The notes beneath the pieces were generated by a model. The model made no database searches and was not told where the DNA came from. It was given only the letters and a program-made list of their open reading frames with translations. A stretch of 64,000 bases of DNA from Pseudomonas mendocina (GTDB lineage Bacteria; Pseudomonadota; Gammaproteobacteria; Pseudomonadales; Pseudomonadaceae). The DNA lies in assembly GCF_900636545.1 (NCBI RefSeq), contig NZ_LR134290.1:248001-312000 (forward strand), written 5' to 3'. Both the position numbers and the translations under genes were made by a program. Positions 50,903 to 58,536 of the stretch are shown here, piece by piece. Each line of letters begins with the position of its first letter. Positions within the stretch are counted from its first letter, which is position 1.

Positions 50903-50924
50903 AAGAACAACCGGACAAGAACAA
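50903..50924 (+). promoter_or_regulatory. Two AANAANAA-like motifs before the AraD1 gene
   Basis: AAGAACAA occurs at 50903-50910 and again at 50917-50924, ahead of the ribosome site AGGAG (50926-50930). Both have G at the first variable position, so they are weaker matches to the Hfq/Crc motif. Confidence 0.35.
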
Positions 50925-50937
50925 CAGGAGCACAGCG

Positions 50938-51939
50938 ATGCGGTTGATTCAGTTTGAGAACGAACAGGGCCAGCGCCAGGTCGGCGTCGTCGGTGACGCA
51001 CGCATCAGCGTGGTCAAGGGCGTCAGCAGCACCCGTGAGCTGGCGCTGCAGGCGATCCGTAACGGTCACGGCCTGATCGCCGAGATCGAGCGTCTGGGCG
51101 TCGAACAGGGCCCGGTCTACGCCGAGCTGATCGAGCAGAAGCGTCTGCTGGCTCCGCTGGATCACAGCGATCCGGCTCACTGCCTGATCTCCGGTACCGG
51201 TCTGACCCATCTGGGTAGCGCCTCCACGCGCGACAAGATGCACCAGCAGGTGGAAGCGCAGCAGGCCGAAGGCAAGCTCACCGACACCATGCAGATGTTC
51301 CAGTGGGGCATGGCCGGCGGTCGCCCGGCTGCAGGCCGCGAAGGCGCACAGCCGGAGTGGTTCTACAAGGGTGACGGCAGCATCGTGGTTCGCCCCGGTG
51401 AGGACTTCCCGGTACCCGACTTCGCCGAGGACTTCGGTGAAGAGCCGGAGCTGACCGGCCTCTACGTGATTGGCGACGATGGCCAGCCGTATCGCATCGG
51501 CTTCGCGCTGGGCAACGAGTTCTCCGACCACGTGGTCGAGCGCAAGAACTACCTGTACCTGGCCCACTCGAAGCTGCGTTTCTGCTCCTTCGGTCCGGAG
51601 ATGCTGATCGGTGAGCTGCCGCGCCACCTGTCCGGCATCAGCCGTATCCGACGTGGCGACCAGGTGTTGTGGGAGAAGGAGTTCCTCTCCGGCGAGGACA
51701 ACATGTGCCACAGCCTGGAGAACCTCGAGTACCACCACTTCAAGTATCGCCAGTTCCTGCGTCCGGGTGACGTGCACGTGCACTTCTTCGGCACCGCGAC
51801 CCTGTCATTCGCCGACGGCATCAAGGCGCAACCTGGGGATACCTTCGAAGTCAGCCTGGATGCGCTGGGCGAGCCGCTGCGCAACGGGATCAGCGTGCAT
51901 GCGCCAGCGGTTAAGGTCGGTGGTGTACGCCAGCTTTAA
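50938..51939 (+). CDS. AraD1/GguC-family 2-keto-3-deoxy-L-arabonate dehydratase (FAH fold)
   Basis: A 333-residue FAH-fold enzyme of the AraD1 (GguC) type, which converts 2-keto-3-deoxy-L-arabonate to 2-oxoglutarate semialdehyde. Typical stretches: MRLIQFENEQGQRQVGVV, CLISGTGLTHLGSASTRDKMH, MFQWGMAGGRPAAGREGAQPEWFYKGDGSIVVRPGEDFPVPDFAEDFGEEPELTGLYVIGDDGQPYRIGFALGNEFSDHV, with the metal-binding Glu residues in the EPELTG segment. AGGAG at 50926-50930 sets the start. It lies upstream of the semialdehyde dehydrogenase gene in the same direction and fits the step just before it. Confidence 0.9.
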   Translation: MRLIQFENEQGQRQVGVVGDARISVVKGVSSTRELALQAIRNGHGLIAEIERLGVEQGPVYAELIEQKRLLAPLDHSDPAHCLISGTGLTHLGSASTRDKMHQQVEAQQAEGKLTDTMQMFQWGMAGGRPAAGREGAQPEWFYKGDGSIVVRPGEDFPVPDFAEDFGEEPELTGLYVIGDDGQPYRIGFALGNEFSDHVVERKNYLYLAHSKLRFCSFGPEMLIGELPRHLSGISRIRRGDQVLWEKEFLSGEDNMCHSLENLEYHHFKYRQFLRPGDVHVHFFGTATLSFADGIKAQPGDTFEVSLDALGEPLRNGISVHAPAVKVGGVRQL

Positions 51940-52050
51940 GCCGCTGTCAGGCCCGGCGGCGTTGCTGTCGGGTCGAAAATCCGCCTGGCGGATTTACGGA
52001 TTGCGCCCTCACAAGGGGACGAATGCCGAAGTTATCACTTATCATATGTC

Positions 52051-52073
52051 TGACAACTGCAGTAGAGTTGTCA
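52051..52073. promoter_or_regulatory. Candidate operator upstream of the semialdehyde dehydrogenase gene
   Basis: TGACAACT-N7-AGTTGTCA is a perfect dyad, 76 bases before the start at 52149. Just upstream, AAGTTATCAC (52029-52038) matches the AraD1/LysR promoter (50817-50826). A second small hairpin, CCTCGAC-N7-GTCGAGG (52076-52096), follows in the untranslated leader. Confidence 0.5.
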
Positions 52074-52148
52074 CTCCTCGACTCAGAAGGTCGAGGCCTC
52101 ATTCATTGTCCGGGGCGGTGTTGCCGTCCCTCCTGACAGGAGAACGCC

Positions 52149-53732
52149 ATGCTGAGTCTGACTGGCCACAATTACATCGGCGGTGAGCGCCGCGCCGCCG
52201 GCACCGTCGAGCACAAGAGCCTCGACGCCAGCAGCGGTGAAGCGCTGCCGTACACCTTTATCCAGGCCACGCCGGAAGAAGTCGACGCTGCCGCCCAGGC
52301 TGCCGCTGCCGCTTATCCGACCTACCGCAACCTGTCGGCCGTGCGCCGTGCCGAGTTCCTCGAGGCCATCGCCGACGAAATCGATGCCCTCGGTGACGAC
52401 TTCGTTACCCTGGTCACCCGTGAAACCGCACTGCCCGCTGCCCGCATTCAGGGCGAACGTGGTCGTACAAGTGGCCAGATGCGCCTGTTCGCCAAGGTGC
52501 TGCGTCGTGGTGACTTCTACGGTGCGCGCATCGACCGCGCCCTGCCGGATCGCCAGCCGCTGCCGCGTCCGGATCTGCGCCAGTACCAGATCGGCGTTGG
52601 TCCGGTTGCCGTATTCGGCGCCAGCAACTTCCCGCTGGCCTTCTCCACTGCGGGTGGCGATACCGCCTCGGCCCTGGCCGCCGGTTGTCCGGTGGTGTTC
52701 AAGGCGCACAGCGGCCACATGGCCACTGCCGAGTGCGTGGCCGATGCGATCATCCGCGCCGCCGAGAAAACCGGCATGCCCAAGGGCGTGTTCAACATGA
52801 TCTTCGGTGGCGGCGTCGGCGAGATTCTGGTCAAGCACCCGGCCATCCAGGCCGTTGGCTTCACCGGTTCGCTGAAAGGCGGTCGCGCCCTGTGCGACAT
52901 GGCTGCTGCCCGTCCGCAGCCGATCCCGGTGTTCGCCGAGATGTCCAGCGTCAACCCGGTGATCGTCCTGCCGGGCGCCCTGAAAGCGCGTGGCGCCACC
53001 GTGGCCAAGGAGCTGGCGGGTTCCGTGGTACTGGGCTGCGGTCAGTTCTGCACCAACCCAGGCCTGGTCATCGGCATTCGCAGCTCCGAGTTCAGCGACT
53101 TCGTTGCCGGCCTGGCCGACGCCATGGGCGCGCAGCCGGCGCAGACCATGCTCAACGCCGGCACCCTGCGCAGCTACGCCAGCGGCGTCGCGCAGCTCAA
53201 AGGCCACGCCAAGGTCACCCACCTGGCGGGCAACGAGCAGGCTGGTAACCAGGCGCATCCGCAACTGTTCAAGGCTGACGTGAGCATGCTGCTCGAAGGC
53301 GACCATCTGCTGCAGGAAGAAGTCTTCGGCCCGACCACCATCGTCGTCGAAGTCGCCGACAGCGCCGAGCTGACCCGTGCCCTGCAGAGCATGCACGGCC
53401 AGCTGACCGCGACCCTGATCGCCGAGCGTGAAGACCTGAGCGCCTTCCGCGATCTGCTGCCGCTGCTGGAAGTCAAAGCCGGCCGCGTGCTGCTCAATGG
53501 CTACCCGACTGGCGTGGAAGTCTGCGACTCCATGGTTCATGGCGGCCCGTACCCGGCGACTTCCGACGCTCGCGGTACTTCGGTCGGAACCCTGGCGATC
53601 CACCGTTTCCTGCGTCCGGTGTGCTACCAGAACTACCCGGACGAAGTACTGCCGGAGGCCCTGCAGAACGCCAACCCGCTGGGCATTCAGCGTCTGGTTG
53701 ACGGCGTGCACACGCGTGATGCGCTGAGCTGA
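52149..53732 (+). CDS. 2-oxoglutarate semialdehyde dehydrogenase (2,5-dioxovalerate dehydrogenase)
   Basis: A 527-residue aldehyde dehydrogenase that oxidises 2-oxoglutarate semialdehyde to 2-oxoglutarate, last step of the non-phosphorylative pentonate and aldarate routes. It is of the long KGSADH type (N-terminus LTGHNYIGGERRAAGTVEHKSLDASSGE). Catalytic Cys301 lies in GCGQFCTNPGLV and Glu264 in PVFAEMSSVNPV. The nucleotide site is VGFTGSLKGGRALCDMAAARPQPIP. ACAGGAG at 52136-52142 sets the start. The gene stands alone between its own promoter and a strong terminator. It can serve both the AraD1 and XylX branches. Confidence 0.92.
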   Translation: MLSLTGHNYIGGERRAAGTVEHKSLDASSGEALPYTFIQATPEEVDAAAQAAAAAYPTYRNLSAVRRAEFLEAIADEIDALGDDFVTLVTRETALPAARIQGERGRTSGQMRLFAKVLRRGDFYGARIDRALPDRQPLPRPDLRQYQIGVGPVAVFGASNFPLAFSTAGGDTASALAAGCPVVFKAHSGHMATAECVADAIIRAAEKTGMPKGVFNMIFGGGVGEILVKHPAIQAVGFTGSLKGGRALCDMAAARPQPIPVFAEMSSVNPVIVLPGALKARGATVAKELAGSVVLGCGQFCTNPGLVIGIRSSEFSDFVAGLADAMGAQPAQTMLNAGTLRSYASGVAQLKGHAKVTHLAGNEQAGNQAHPQLFKADVSMLLEGDHLLQEEVFGPTTIVVEVADSAELTRALQSMHGQLTATLIAEREDLSAFRDLLPLLEVKAGRVLLNGYPTGVEVCDSMVHGGPYPATSDARGTSVGTLAIHRFLRPVCYQNYPDEVLPEALQNANPLGIQRLVDGVHTRDALS

Positions 53733-53747
53733 TCCGAGCGCTGCAAC

Positions 53748-53783
53748 GAAAAATGCCGCACCCGTGAGGGTGCGGCATTTTTC
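53748..53783. terminator. Bidirectional terminator
   Basis: GAAAAATGCCGCACCC (53748-53763) pairs perfectly with 53768-53783 over four bases, with A/T runs at both ends. It serves the semialdehyde dehydrogenase gene and the convergent hydrolase gene. Confidence 0.95.
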
Positions 53784-53801
53784 ATTCTGAAGGCGGCGTC
53801 T

Positions 53802-54575
53802 TTATTTGGCAGCAGCCTGGGTTTTCTCCACCGCCTGAATGATCACCTTCGCTACATCGGCCGGACGCGACTGCTGCGGCACGTGGCTGGCGGCGACCTC
53901 GGTGGTCTGCGCACCGATCTTCTTGGCGAAGTCGCGCTGCATCTCCGGCACGATCATCCGGTCATCGCTGGCAACGAGGTACCAGGACGGCTTCTGCTTC
54001 CAAGCCGCGACGCTGGTGCGCTCATCGAACGCCGCTGCGCGGATCGGGCCTTGCGTGGCGGTCATCACAGCCGTCTGCGCGGCTGGCAGATCCTGGGCGA
54101 AGTCGGCGGCCATGCCCTGTGGCGTCAGGTAGAGGAAGCCATTCTTGTCCGCCGCGATCTGGCTCGAACCCGGCGCGGTGCGGTAGCCGCTGTAGAGCTC
54201 GCCGCTGGACTGGCCGGCGTTGGGGGCGAAAGCGGCGACATAGACCAGGCTGCGCACTTTTTCGTCGGCACCGGCCTGGCTGATCACCGTGCCACCCCAG
54301 GAGTGGCCGACCAGTACCACGTCGCCGTCCTGGTTGTTCAGCACACGCTGGGTGGCGGCCACGTCGTCGACCAGCGAGGTCAGCGGGTTCTGCACCACTG
54401 TGACCTTGATGCCTTTTTCCTGCAGCAGCGGCACGACCTTGGCCCAGTCGGAACCGTCGGCGAAGGCACCATGGACGATCACCACCGAGGGCTTGGCCTC
54501 GGCAGCCTGGGCATTGATGGCGAAGAAGGGGCTGGCGATGGCGAGTGCGAGGATCAGCGGCTTGGTATTGAACAT
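53802..54575 (-). CDS. Secreted alpha/beta hydrolase
   Basis: A 257-residue protein with signal peptide MFNTKPLILALAIASPFFAINAQA, so periplasmic or secreted. The alpha/beta hydrolase core: VVIVHGAFADGSDWAKVVPLL (oxyanion hole HG), the nucleophile elbow LVGHSWGGTVIS with Ser92, the acid in VASDDRMIVPE, and the likely His in AASHVPQQSRP. It is closest by eye to the small esterase or signal-cleaving group with GHSWGG. The substrate is unknown. It is divergent from the HD-GYP/LuxR gene, 101 bases away. Confidence 0.88.
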   Translation of the reverse strand: MFNTKPLILALAIASPFFAINAQAAEAKPSVVIVHGAFADGSDWAKVVPLLQEKGIKVTVVQNPLTSLVDDVAATQRVLNNQDGDVVLVGHSWGGTVISQAGADEKVRSLVYVAAFAPNAGQSSGELYSGYRTAPGSSQIAADKNGFLYLTPQGMAADFAQDLPAAQTAVMTATQGPIRAAAFDERTSVAAWKQKPSWYLVASDDRMIVPEMQRDFAKKIGAQTTEVAASHVPQQSRPADVAKVIIQAVEKTQAAAK

Positions 54576-54676
54576 GATGGAATCTCCTGTGCTTGGGGGA
54601 GTTCAGTGTCGATAATGCGCCGGTGTCCCGGTATCGGTCGTTTATCCGAGGCCGGCAAAAAACAGGAGAGCTGCCC

Positions 54677-56107
54677 ATGCAGGTGAATGACGCCGTCGCG
54701 CTGGAAGACGCCATGCTGGCGCTGGCCATGGTCGGTGACCTGAGCATGGGCCAGCCCATCGACCAGTCGCGGCGTACCGCGCGCCTGGCGCAGTGGTTGG
54801 TGCAGGCTGCTGGTGGCGATCAGGCGCAGATCGATGCCGCCCGGCAGGTGGCGCTGCTGCGCTGGTCCGGCTGTACCGCCAACGCCGAAGGTTTCATGCG
54901 CCTGTTCGGTGATGATGTCGGCGGGCGCCGCGACATGCTCGCGCACACCCTGGATGCCGCCGGTCAGCGCGCCATGCTGCGCACCACTCCCTTGGCCGTG
55001 GTGCACTGCGAGGTGGCCGGTGAGGTGGCCCGCACCCTCGATTTGCCGGCGCAGGTCGAGCTGGGGTTGCGGCATATCTTCGAATGCTTCGACGGCAGCG
55101 GCCGGCCGCTGGGCCTGCGTCATCCCGATATTCCGCAGGTGGTCTATCACGTGGTGCTGGCCGGCGATCTGGAAATCCTCTCGCGCGTCCACGGGCTGGA
55201 GGCGGCGCTGGAGTGGATCGGTGCGCAGGGTGATCGCCGCTATCCTGCCGGCCTTGCCGAACTGCTTGTCCGCCATGCCGCAGATTGGCTGGAGGCACTG
55301 CGTACGCCCGAGAGCATGCTGCCTGGCGTCGGGCCGCAGGTTTCGCTGACCCTGGTGGGCGATGTGATCGACCTCAAGCTGTCCTGGCTGGCCGGCTACT
55401 CGCGGCAGGCCTCGAATCTGGTGCGCGACGCAGCTCGGCTTTGGGGCTTACCCGAAGCGCGTATCGAACTGCTGGCCAAGGCTGCGTTGCTCCATGGCCT
55501 GGGGCGTGCGGCCGTGCCCAATCGCATCTGGAGCACGCCCGGCCCGCTGCTTGAGGGCGACCTTGAATCGGTACGCCTGGTGCCGTATTGGGCGCACCGC
55601 GCCTGCAGTCAGATCGGTGGCCTGAGCGAAGCCGGACAACTGGCTGCGCATGCCTACGAACGGCTGGATGGCAGCGGCTATTTCCGCTCGCTGAGCGGTG
55701 ATGCCCTGAGCGCCGAACACCGACTGCTGAGCGCCGCACTGGCTTGGCTCGCATTGCGCGGCGAGCGCCCCTGGCGAGCTGCCCTCGGTGACGAGCAGGC
55801 TGCTCGCGTATTACTGGATGAAGCCGAGCAGGGCCGCTTTGACTCACGCGCCTGCCAGGCAGTGATCAGCGCCGCGCACGGCGAGCAGGCGCCGCTTACC
55901 AGCAGGCCCGGCAACGGCCTGCTCAGCGAACGCGAGACGCAGATCCTGCAGCGCATCAGCAGCGGTGCCAGTAACAAGGAAGTGGCGCGCGACCTGGGCA
56001 TCAGCCCGAGCACGGTGCGTACCCATGTCGAGAGCGTGTTCCGCAAACTGCAGTGCTCCACGCGCGCAGCGGCGACCTTGAAGGCGCTGACGCTAGGCGT
56101 GATCTAA
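54677..56107 (+). CDS. Degenerate HD-GYP protein with LuxR-type DNA-binding domain
   Basis: A 476-residue protein, set to start at ATG 54677 by AGGAGAG (54664-54670). The C-terminal 60 residues are a LuxR HTH (LLSERETQILQRISSGASNKEVARDLGISPSTVRTHVESVFRKLQ). The middle resembles an HD-GYP domain, but key residues are lost: ALLHGLGRAAVPNRIW stands where HDIGKIGVP is expected, and HAYERLDGSGYFRSL where HERWDGSGYP is expected. The N-terminal part has another trace of the same fold (FECFDGSGRPLGLRHPDIPQVV). It is probably a non-catalytic sensor that binds DNA. Whether it still binds a cyclic dinucleotide is unknown. It is divergent from the secreted hydrolase. Confidence 0.8.
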   Translation: MQVNDAVALEDAMLALAMVGDLSMGQPIDQSRRTARLAQWLVQAAGGDQAQIDAARQVALLRWSGCTANAEGFMRLFGDDVGGRRDMLAHTLDAAGQRAMLRTTPLAVVHCEVAGEVARTLDLPAQVELGLRHIFECFDGSGRPLGLRHPDIPQVVYHVVLAGDLEILSRVHGLEAALEWIGAQGDRRYPAGLAELLVRHAADWLEALRTPESMLPGVGPQVSLTLVGDVIDLKLSWLAGYSRQASNLVRDAARLWGLPEARIELLAKAALLHGLGRAAVPNRIWSTPGPLLEGDLESVRLVPYWAHRACSQIGGLSEAGQLAAHAYERLDGSGYFRSLSGDALSAEHRLLSAALAWLALRGERPWRAALGDEQAARVLLDEAEQGRFDSRACQAVISAAHGEQAPLTSRPGNGLLSERETQILQRISSGASNKEVARDLGISPSTVRTHVESVFRKLQCSTRAAATLKALTLGVI

Positions 56108-56209
56108 GCCGCGTCTTCAGGCTTGGAAGAGGTAGTCGGGGTTGTGGCCTGGCATGCAGATGCGTACCCTGCCTCGCGGCCATGATGGCCTCGAATGGAA
56201 AAGGATTTC

Positions 56210-56467
56210 ATGCTCAAACGTATTGATCGACTCTTCGCGCTTGCCGTACTGCTAATGCTGGGTTTTCACGACCTGGCGCTGGCCAGTTTCGAATATGGCA
56301 ATCGGCGTCTTGCCGCGAGCGCAACGGAAGTGCTGGCCCACTTCGTGTTTGCCTTCGTCGCGCTCACCATCATCGGTGCAATCGCGATGCTCATCGGTGA
56401 TATTCGCCGCTGGCTGCGTCGCAGGTTTGGCAAGGAACAGGAAGAAGACCCCTCCGCGGACACCTAG
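56210..56467 (+). CDS. Small inner-membrane protein, unknown function
   Basis: An 85-residue protein. ATG 56210 is preceded by AAGGA (56201-56205). The ATG at 56195 has no ribosome site. A hydrophobic N-terminal segment (LFALAVLLMLGFHDLALAS, about residues 8-26) and a second one (VLAHFVFAFVALTIIGAIAMLIG, about 40-62) are followed by a basic then acidic tail (DIRRWLRRRFGKEQEEDPSADT). That suggests a two-span membrane protein with a cytosolic C-terminus. I do not recognise the family. Confidence 0.65.
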   Translation: MLKRIDRLFALAVLLMLGFHDLALASFEYGNRRLAASATEVLAHFVFAFVALTIIGAIAMLIGDIRRWLRRRFGKEQEEDPSADT

Positions 56468-56527
56468 CCTCCCAACGTCGTAATGATGTCACTGCCAGAC
56501 GGTGTACCGGCCTGGTGGCAAGGAGCT

Positions 56528-57223
56528 TCAATTGATGCGCTCAAACGTGCGCTCAATGCATGGTTCGAACCACGATAGCCAGAGACCGCACCCCGGGCCT
56601 TGCGCTGCCTGCCAGCCGGTTGGGATGACTTCGGCACCTGCAACACGGCCGAGCCGTTCGAGCGCGTCGACATAGCCGCCGAAGGTGACCGGGCAACCGG
56701 CTTCGATGATTAGCAAGGCCTGAACTGCCGCTCTGCAGGGCTTGTCATGCAGGCGTGCCGATAGCGACTCGACTGCTTCGGCAAGGTTCGTCCCATGGGC
56801 ATGTAGGCTGCGGCCGACCCGCAAGCCTGGGCTCCAGTTGGTGTAGCTATTCCAGTCGAGCCCTGGTATCGCTGGGTTTCCCCTCGCCCGATAGAGGCTG
56901 GCCCAGAAGCCCGCCATCTGCTTGCTGCTGTCCCAGATGTAGTGGCGAAAGCCTGAATGCAGCTCGCGGTGCGGCAGCCGACACTGGTGGATATGGACGA
57001 TAGCCGCCAGGCTAGCGAGGCTTTGCCGAGGGAGTGCTGCGTTGCCGTTTGGCAGCCAGTGCACCTCGTGGAAATACTTTTCGGGCCAGCTTTCGTCCAT
57101 CCCCAATGCGAAGAATCGGGCATGCTCGATATTGCCGACCTGGCGTATCCGCGCAAGCAGGTGCTCAGCCTGCACCTTGGTCGGCGCCAGCAGTGCGATA
57201 TCCAGGACGACTGTTTCGCCCAT
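56528..57223 (-). CDS. Uncharacterised protein, second gene of the WYL-box pair
   Basis: A 231-residue soluble protein. The ATG at 57223 lies two bases after the stop of the 55-residue ORF (TAGTGATG), so translation is probably coupled. A longer frame upstream overlaps that ORF and is unlikely. It contains many Trp, His and Tyr (HEVHWLPNG, HYIWDSSKQMAGFWASLYRARG, LDWNSYTNWSPGLRVGRSLHAHG). The N-terminal half looks alpha/beta, with no signal peptide or membrane span. I recognise no domain. Its link with a palindrome also found at the WYL regulator promoter suggests that this regulator controls it. Confidence 0.65.
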   Translation of the reverse strand: MGETVVLDIALLAPTKVQAEHLLARIRQVGNIEHARFFALGMDESWPEKYFHEVHWLPNGNAALPRQSLASLAAIVHIHQCRLPHRELHSGFRHYIWDSSKQMAGFWASLYRARGNPAIPGLDWNSYTNWSPGLRVGRSLHAHGTNLAEAVESLSARLHDKPCRAAVQALLIIEAGCPVTFGGYVDALERLGRVAGAEVIPTGWQAAQGPGCGLWLSWFEPCIERTFERIN

Positions 57224-57225
57224 CA

Positions 57226-57393
57226 CTATCCGCGAACCTGAACCGGCGAGTTGAAGCATTTGTAACCTGGGTACTGGGCTTCGGCAGTGGCTTTGGCCAT
57301 CGCCGAGTTGATGGCCTGCACGGTCATGGTGAAATTTGCGGCCGGGCCAGCGCCGGCCACGGTGCGCTGCATGAACACGGAATAGGTTTTCAT
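57226..57393 (-). CDS. 55-residue small protein upstream of the WYL-controlled pair
   Basis: This short gene starts at ATG 57393 after an excellent ribosome site (AAAGGAGG) and runs MKTYSVFMQRTVAGAGPAANFTMTV and on to PGYKCFNSPVQVRG. It is compact, soluble and not very charged, with the single Cys near the end. It reads in another frame from the overlapping long frame of the next gene. A palindrome GCGACA-N5-TGTCGC lies 47 bases upstream, between it and the WYL gene. The strong Shine-Dalgarno and the coupled downstream gene are the evidence that it is real. Function unknown. Confidence 0.65.
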   Translation of the reverse strand: MKTYSVFMQRTVAGAGPAANFTMTVQAINSAMAKATAEAQYPGYKCFNSPVQVRG

Positions 57394-57431
57394 CGGTGCT
57401 GCCTCCTTTCAGGTGATGGAGGCAGGATGGG

Positions 57432-57464
57432 TGAGCATCGCGACAGCCTGTGTCGCGATGCTCA
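57432..57464. promoter_or_regulatory. Candidate WYL-regulator operator, copy 1
   Basis: A 14-base perfect inverted repeat (57432-57445 and 57451-57464, five-base spacer) with core GCGACA-N5-TGTCGC. It covers the WYL stop codon and precedes the 55-residue ORF. The same core with the same spacing recurs at 58474-58490. No T tract follows, so an operator fits better than a terminator. Confidence 0.6.
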
Positions 57465-58454
57465 ACCCTTGTCGTAGAGCCTGGCCATGCTGAGCGCGAT
57501 ACCACGCATCTGTTCACGCAGGGATATAGGTTCGATTACCTCCACATGCTCGCCCTGGCCCAGCAGCCAGAGCTCCAGTCCCTGACTCAGGTGCAGGTTT
57601 GCACTCAATCGCCACCAGCCATCCGCGTCGGCGTGCAGGCGCTGGTCGGCAGTCAAGGCATTCTCCTGCAGGCGTTCGCAGAGCGTTGGGCTGATGCGCA
57701 GTTCGAGGCGAACGGGCCGGTCGGATTTGAGGTTCACCAGGCTCCGCTGCGCGGCGACGGAATTGATGTCGTAATCCTGCGGAGCGGGCAGGTCTTCGAA
57801 GGTCGTGCGCGCCGAGATGAAGCGTTGCAGCGGCAGCGCCGCGATGTTGCCCGGCGGCAATCCCTTGAACACGCAGGACAGGTAGATATTGGAGTCCTGG
57901 TAGGAAAGCCCCAGCGGCTTTAGTAGCAGTGACTTTGGCTCGCTGGCACCGCGCTTGAGGTAGCTGACCTCAACCGAACTCTCATCCAGCAATGCCTGCT
58001 GCACCACCTCCAGAACCTCGGGTTTCACCGCCCCGGCCTCCAGCGTCACGAAGCGGGTGTTGCTGATGACCTTGCCTGAATAGTCCTGATCCAGATGCTT
58101 GCCCTTGAGCAGCGAGCGCGCATATTCACGGAGTGGCGCCAGCTTCTCGACCTGTGCGGCCATGCCGAAGCGTGCCGCGTGATCCATGATCATCACCAGG
58201 TTCATCGCATCGGTGGGCAGCATGCTCAGGCGTGAAAGCGACTTCTCTGCCCACCAGAGGTTGGCCTTGTTTTCCTTGCGACTGCGGATGTGGGGATATT
58301 TCTGGCTCAGCTCCTTGAGGTCCCGCTGCACGGTGCGTATGTCGGCCTCGATGCCCTGATTGAGCACGCGCTGGTGAATGGCCTGGGAGTTCAGCGGGTT
58401 GTCCTTGCCGGGAAGCAGGCGAAGGATCAGGTCATGACGATAAAGCTGCTCCAT
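57462..58454 (-). CDS. WYL-domain transcriptional regulator
   Basis: A 330-residue regulator of the YafY/BrxR-like type. The N-terminal winged helix is at about residues 1-75 (LYRHDLILRLLPG, NSQAIHQRVLNQGIEADIRTVQRDLKELSQKYP). The WYL domain is at about 150-230 (EVSYLKRGASEPKSLLLKPLGLSYQDSNIYLSCVFKG), where the name-giving WYL is LSY. A WCX-like C-terminal region follows. AAGGA upstream supports ATG 58454. WYL proteins sense nucleic acid or nucleotide ligands and often repress phage-defence or DNA-repair genes. Palindromes on both sides of this gene suggest autoregulation and control of the flanking genes. Confidence 0.88.
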   Translation of the reverse strand: MEQLYRHDLILRLLPGKDNPLNSQAIHQRVLNQGIEADIRTVQRDLKELSQKYPHIRSRKENKANLWWAEKSLSRLSMLPTDAMNLVMIMDHAARFGMAAQVEKLAPLREYARSLLKGKHLDQDYSGKVISNTRFVTLEAGAVKPEVLEVVQQALLDESSVEVSYLKRGASEPKSLLLKPLGLSYQDSNIYLSCVFKGLPPGNIAALPLQRFISARTTFEDLPAPQDYDINSVAAQRSLVNLKSDRPVRLELRISPTLCERLQENALTADQRLHADADGWWRLSANLHLSQGLELWLLGQGEHVEVIEPISLREQMRGIALSMARLYDKG

Positions 58455-58473
58455 GTTTCGTCCTTGTGCTCAT

Positions 58474-58490
58474 GCGACATGGCCTGTCGC
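58474..58490. promoter_or_regulatory. Candidate WYL-regulator operator, copy 2
   Basis: GCGACA-N5-TGTCGC, 20 bases before the WYL start and 47 bases before the divergent Sel1 gene start. Flanks (CAT on the left, GATG on the right) also match copy 1. It is placed to control both genes. Confidence 0.6.
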
Positions 58491-58536
58491 GATGATGTAG
58501 AGAATGTGCCGAGGCGATCAGCGAACGGGCGGCAGC

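Noticed and set aside
57432..57464. The dyad after the WYL gene as a plain terminator
   Set aside because: It lacks a T tract, and the same core with the same spacing recurs in the WYL promoter, which favours an operator.
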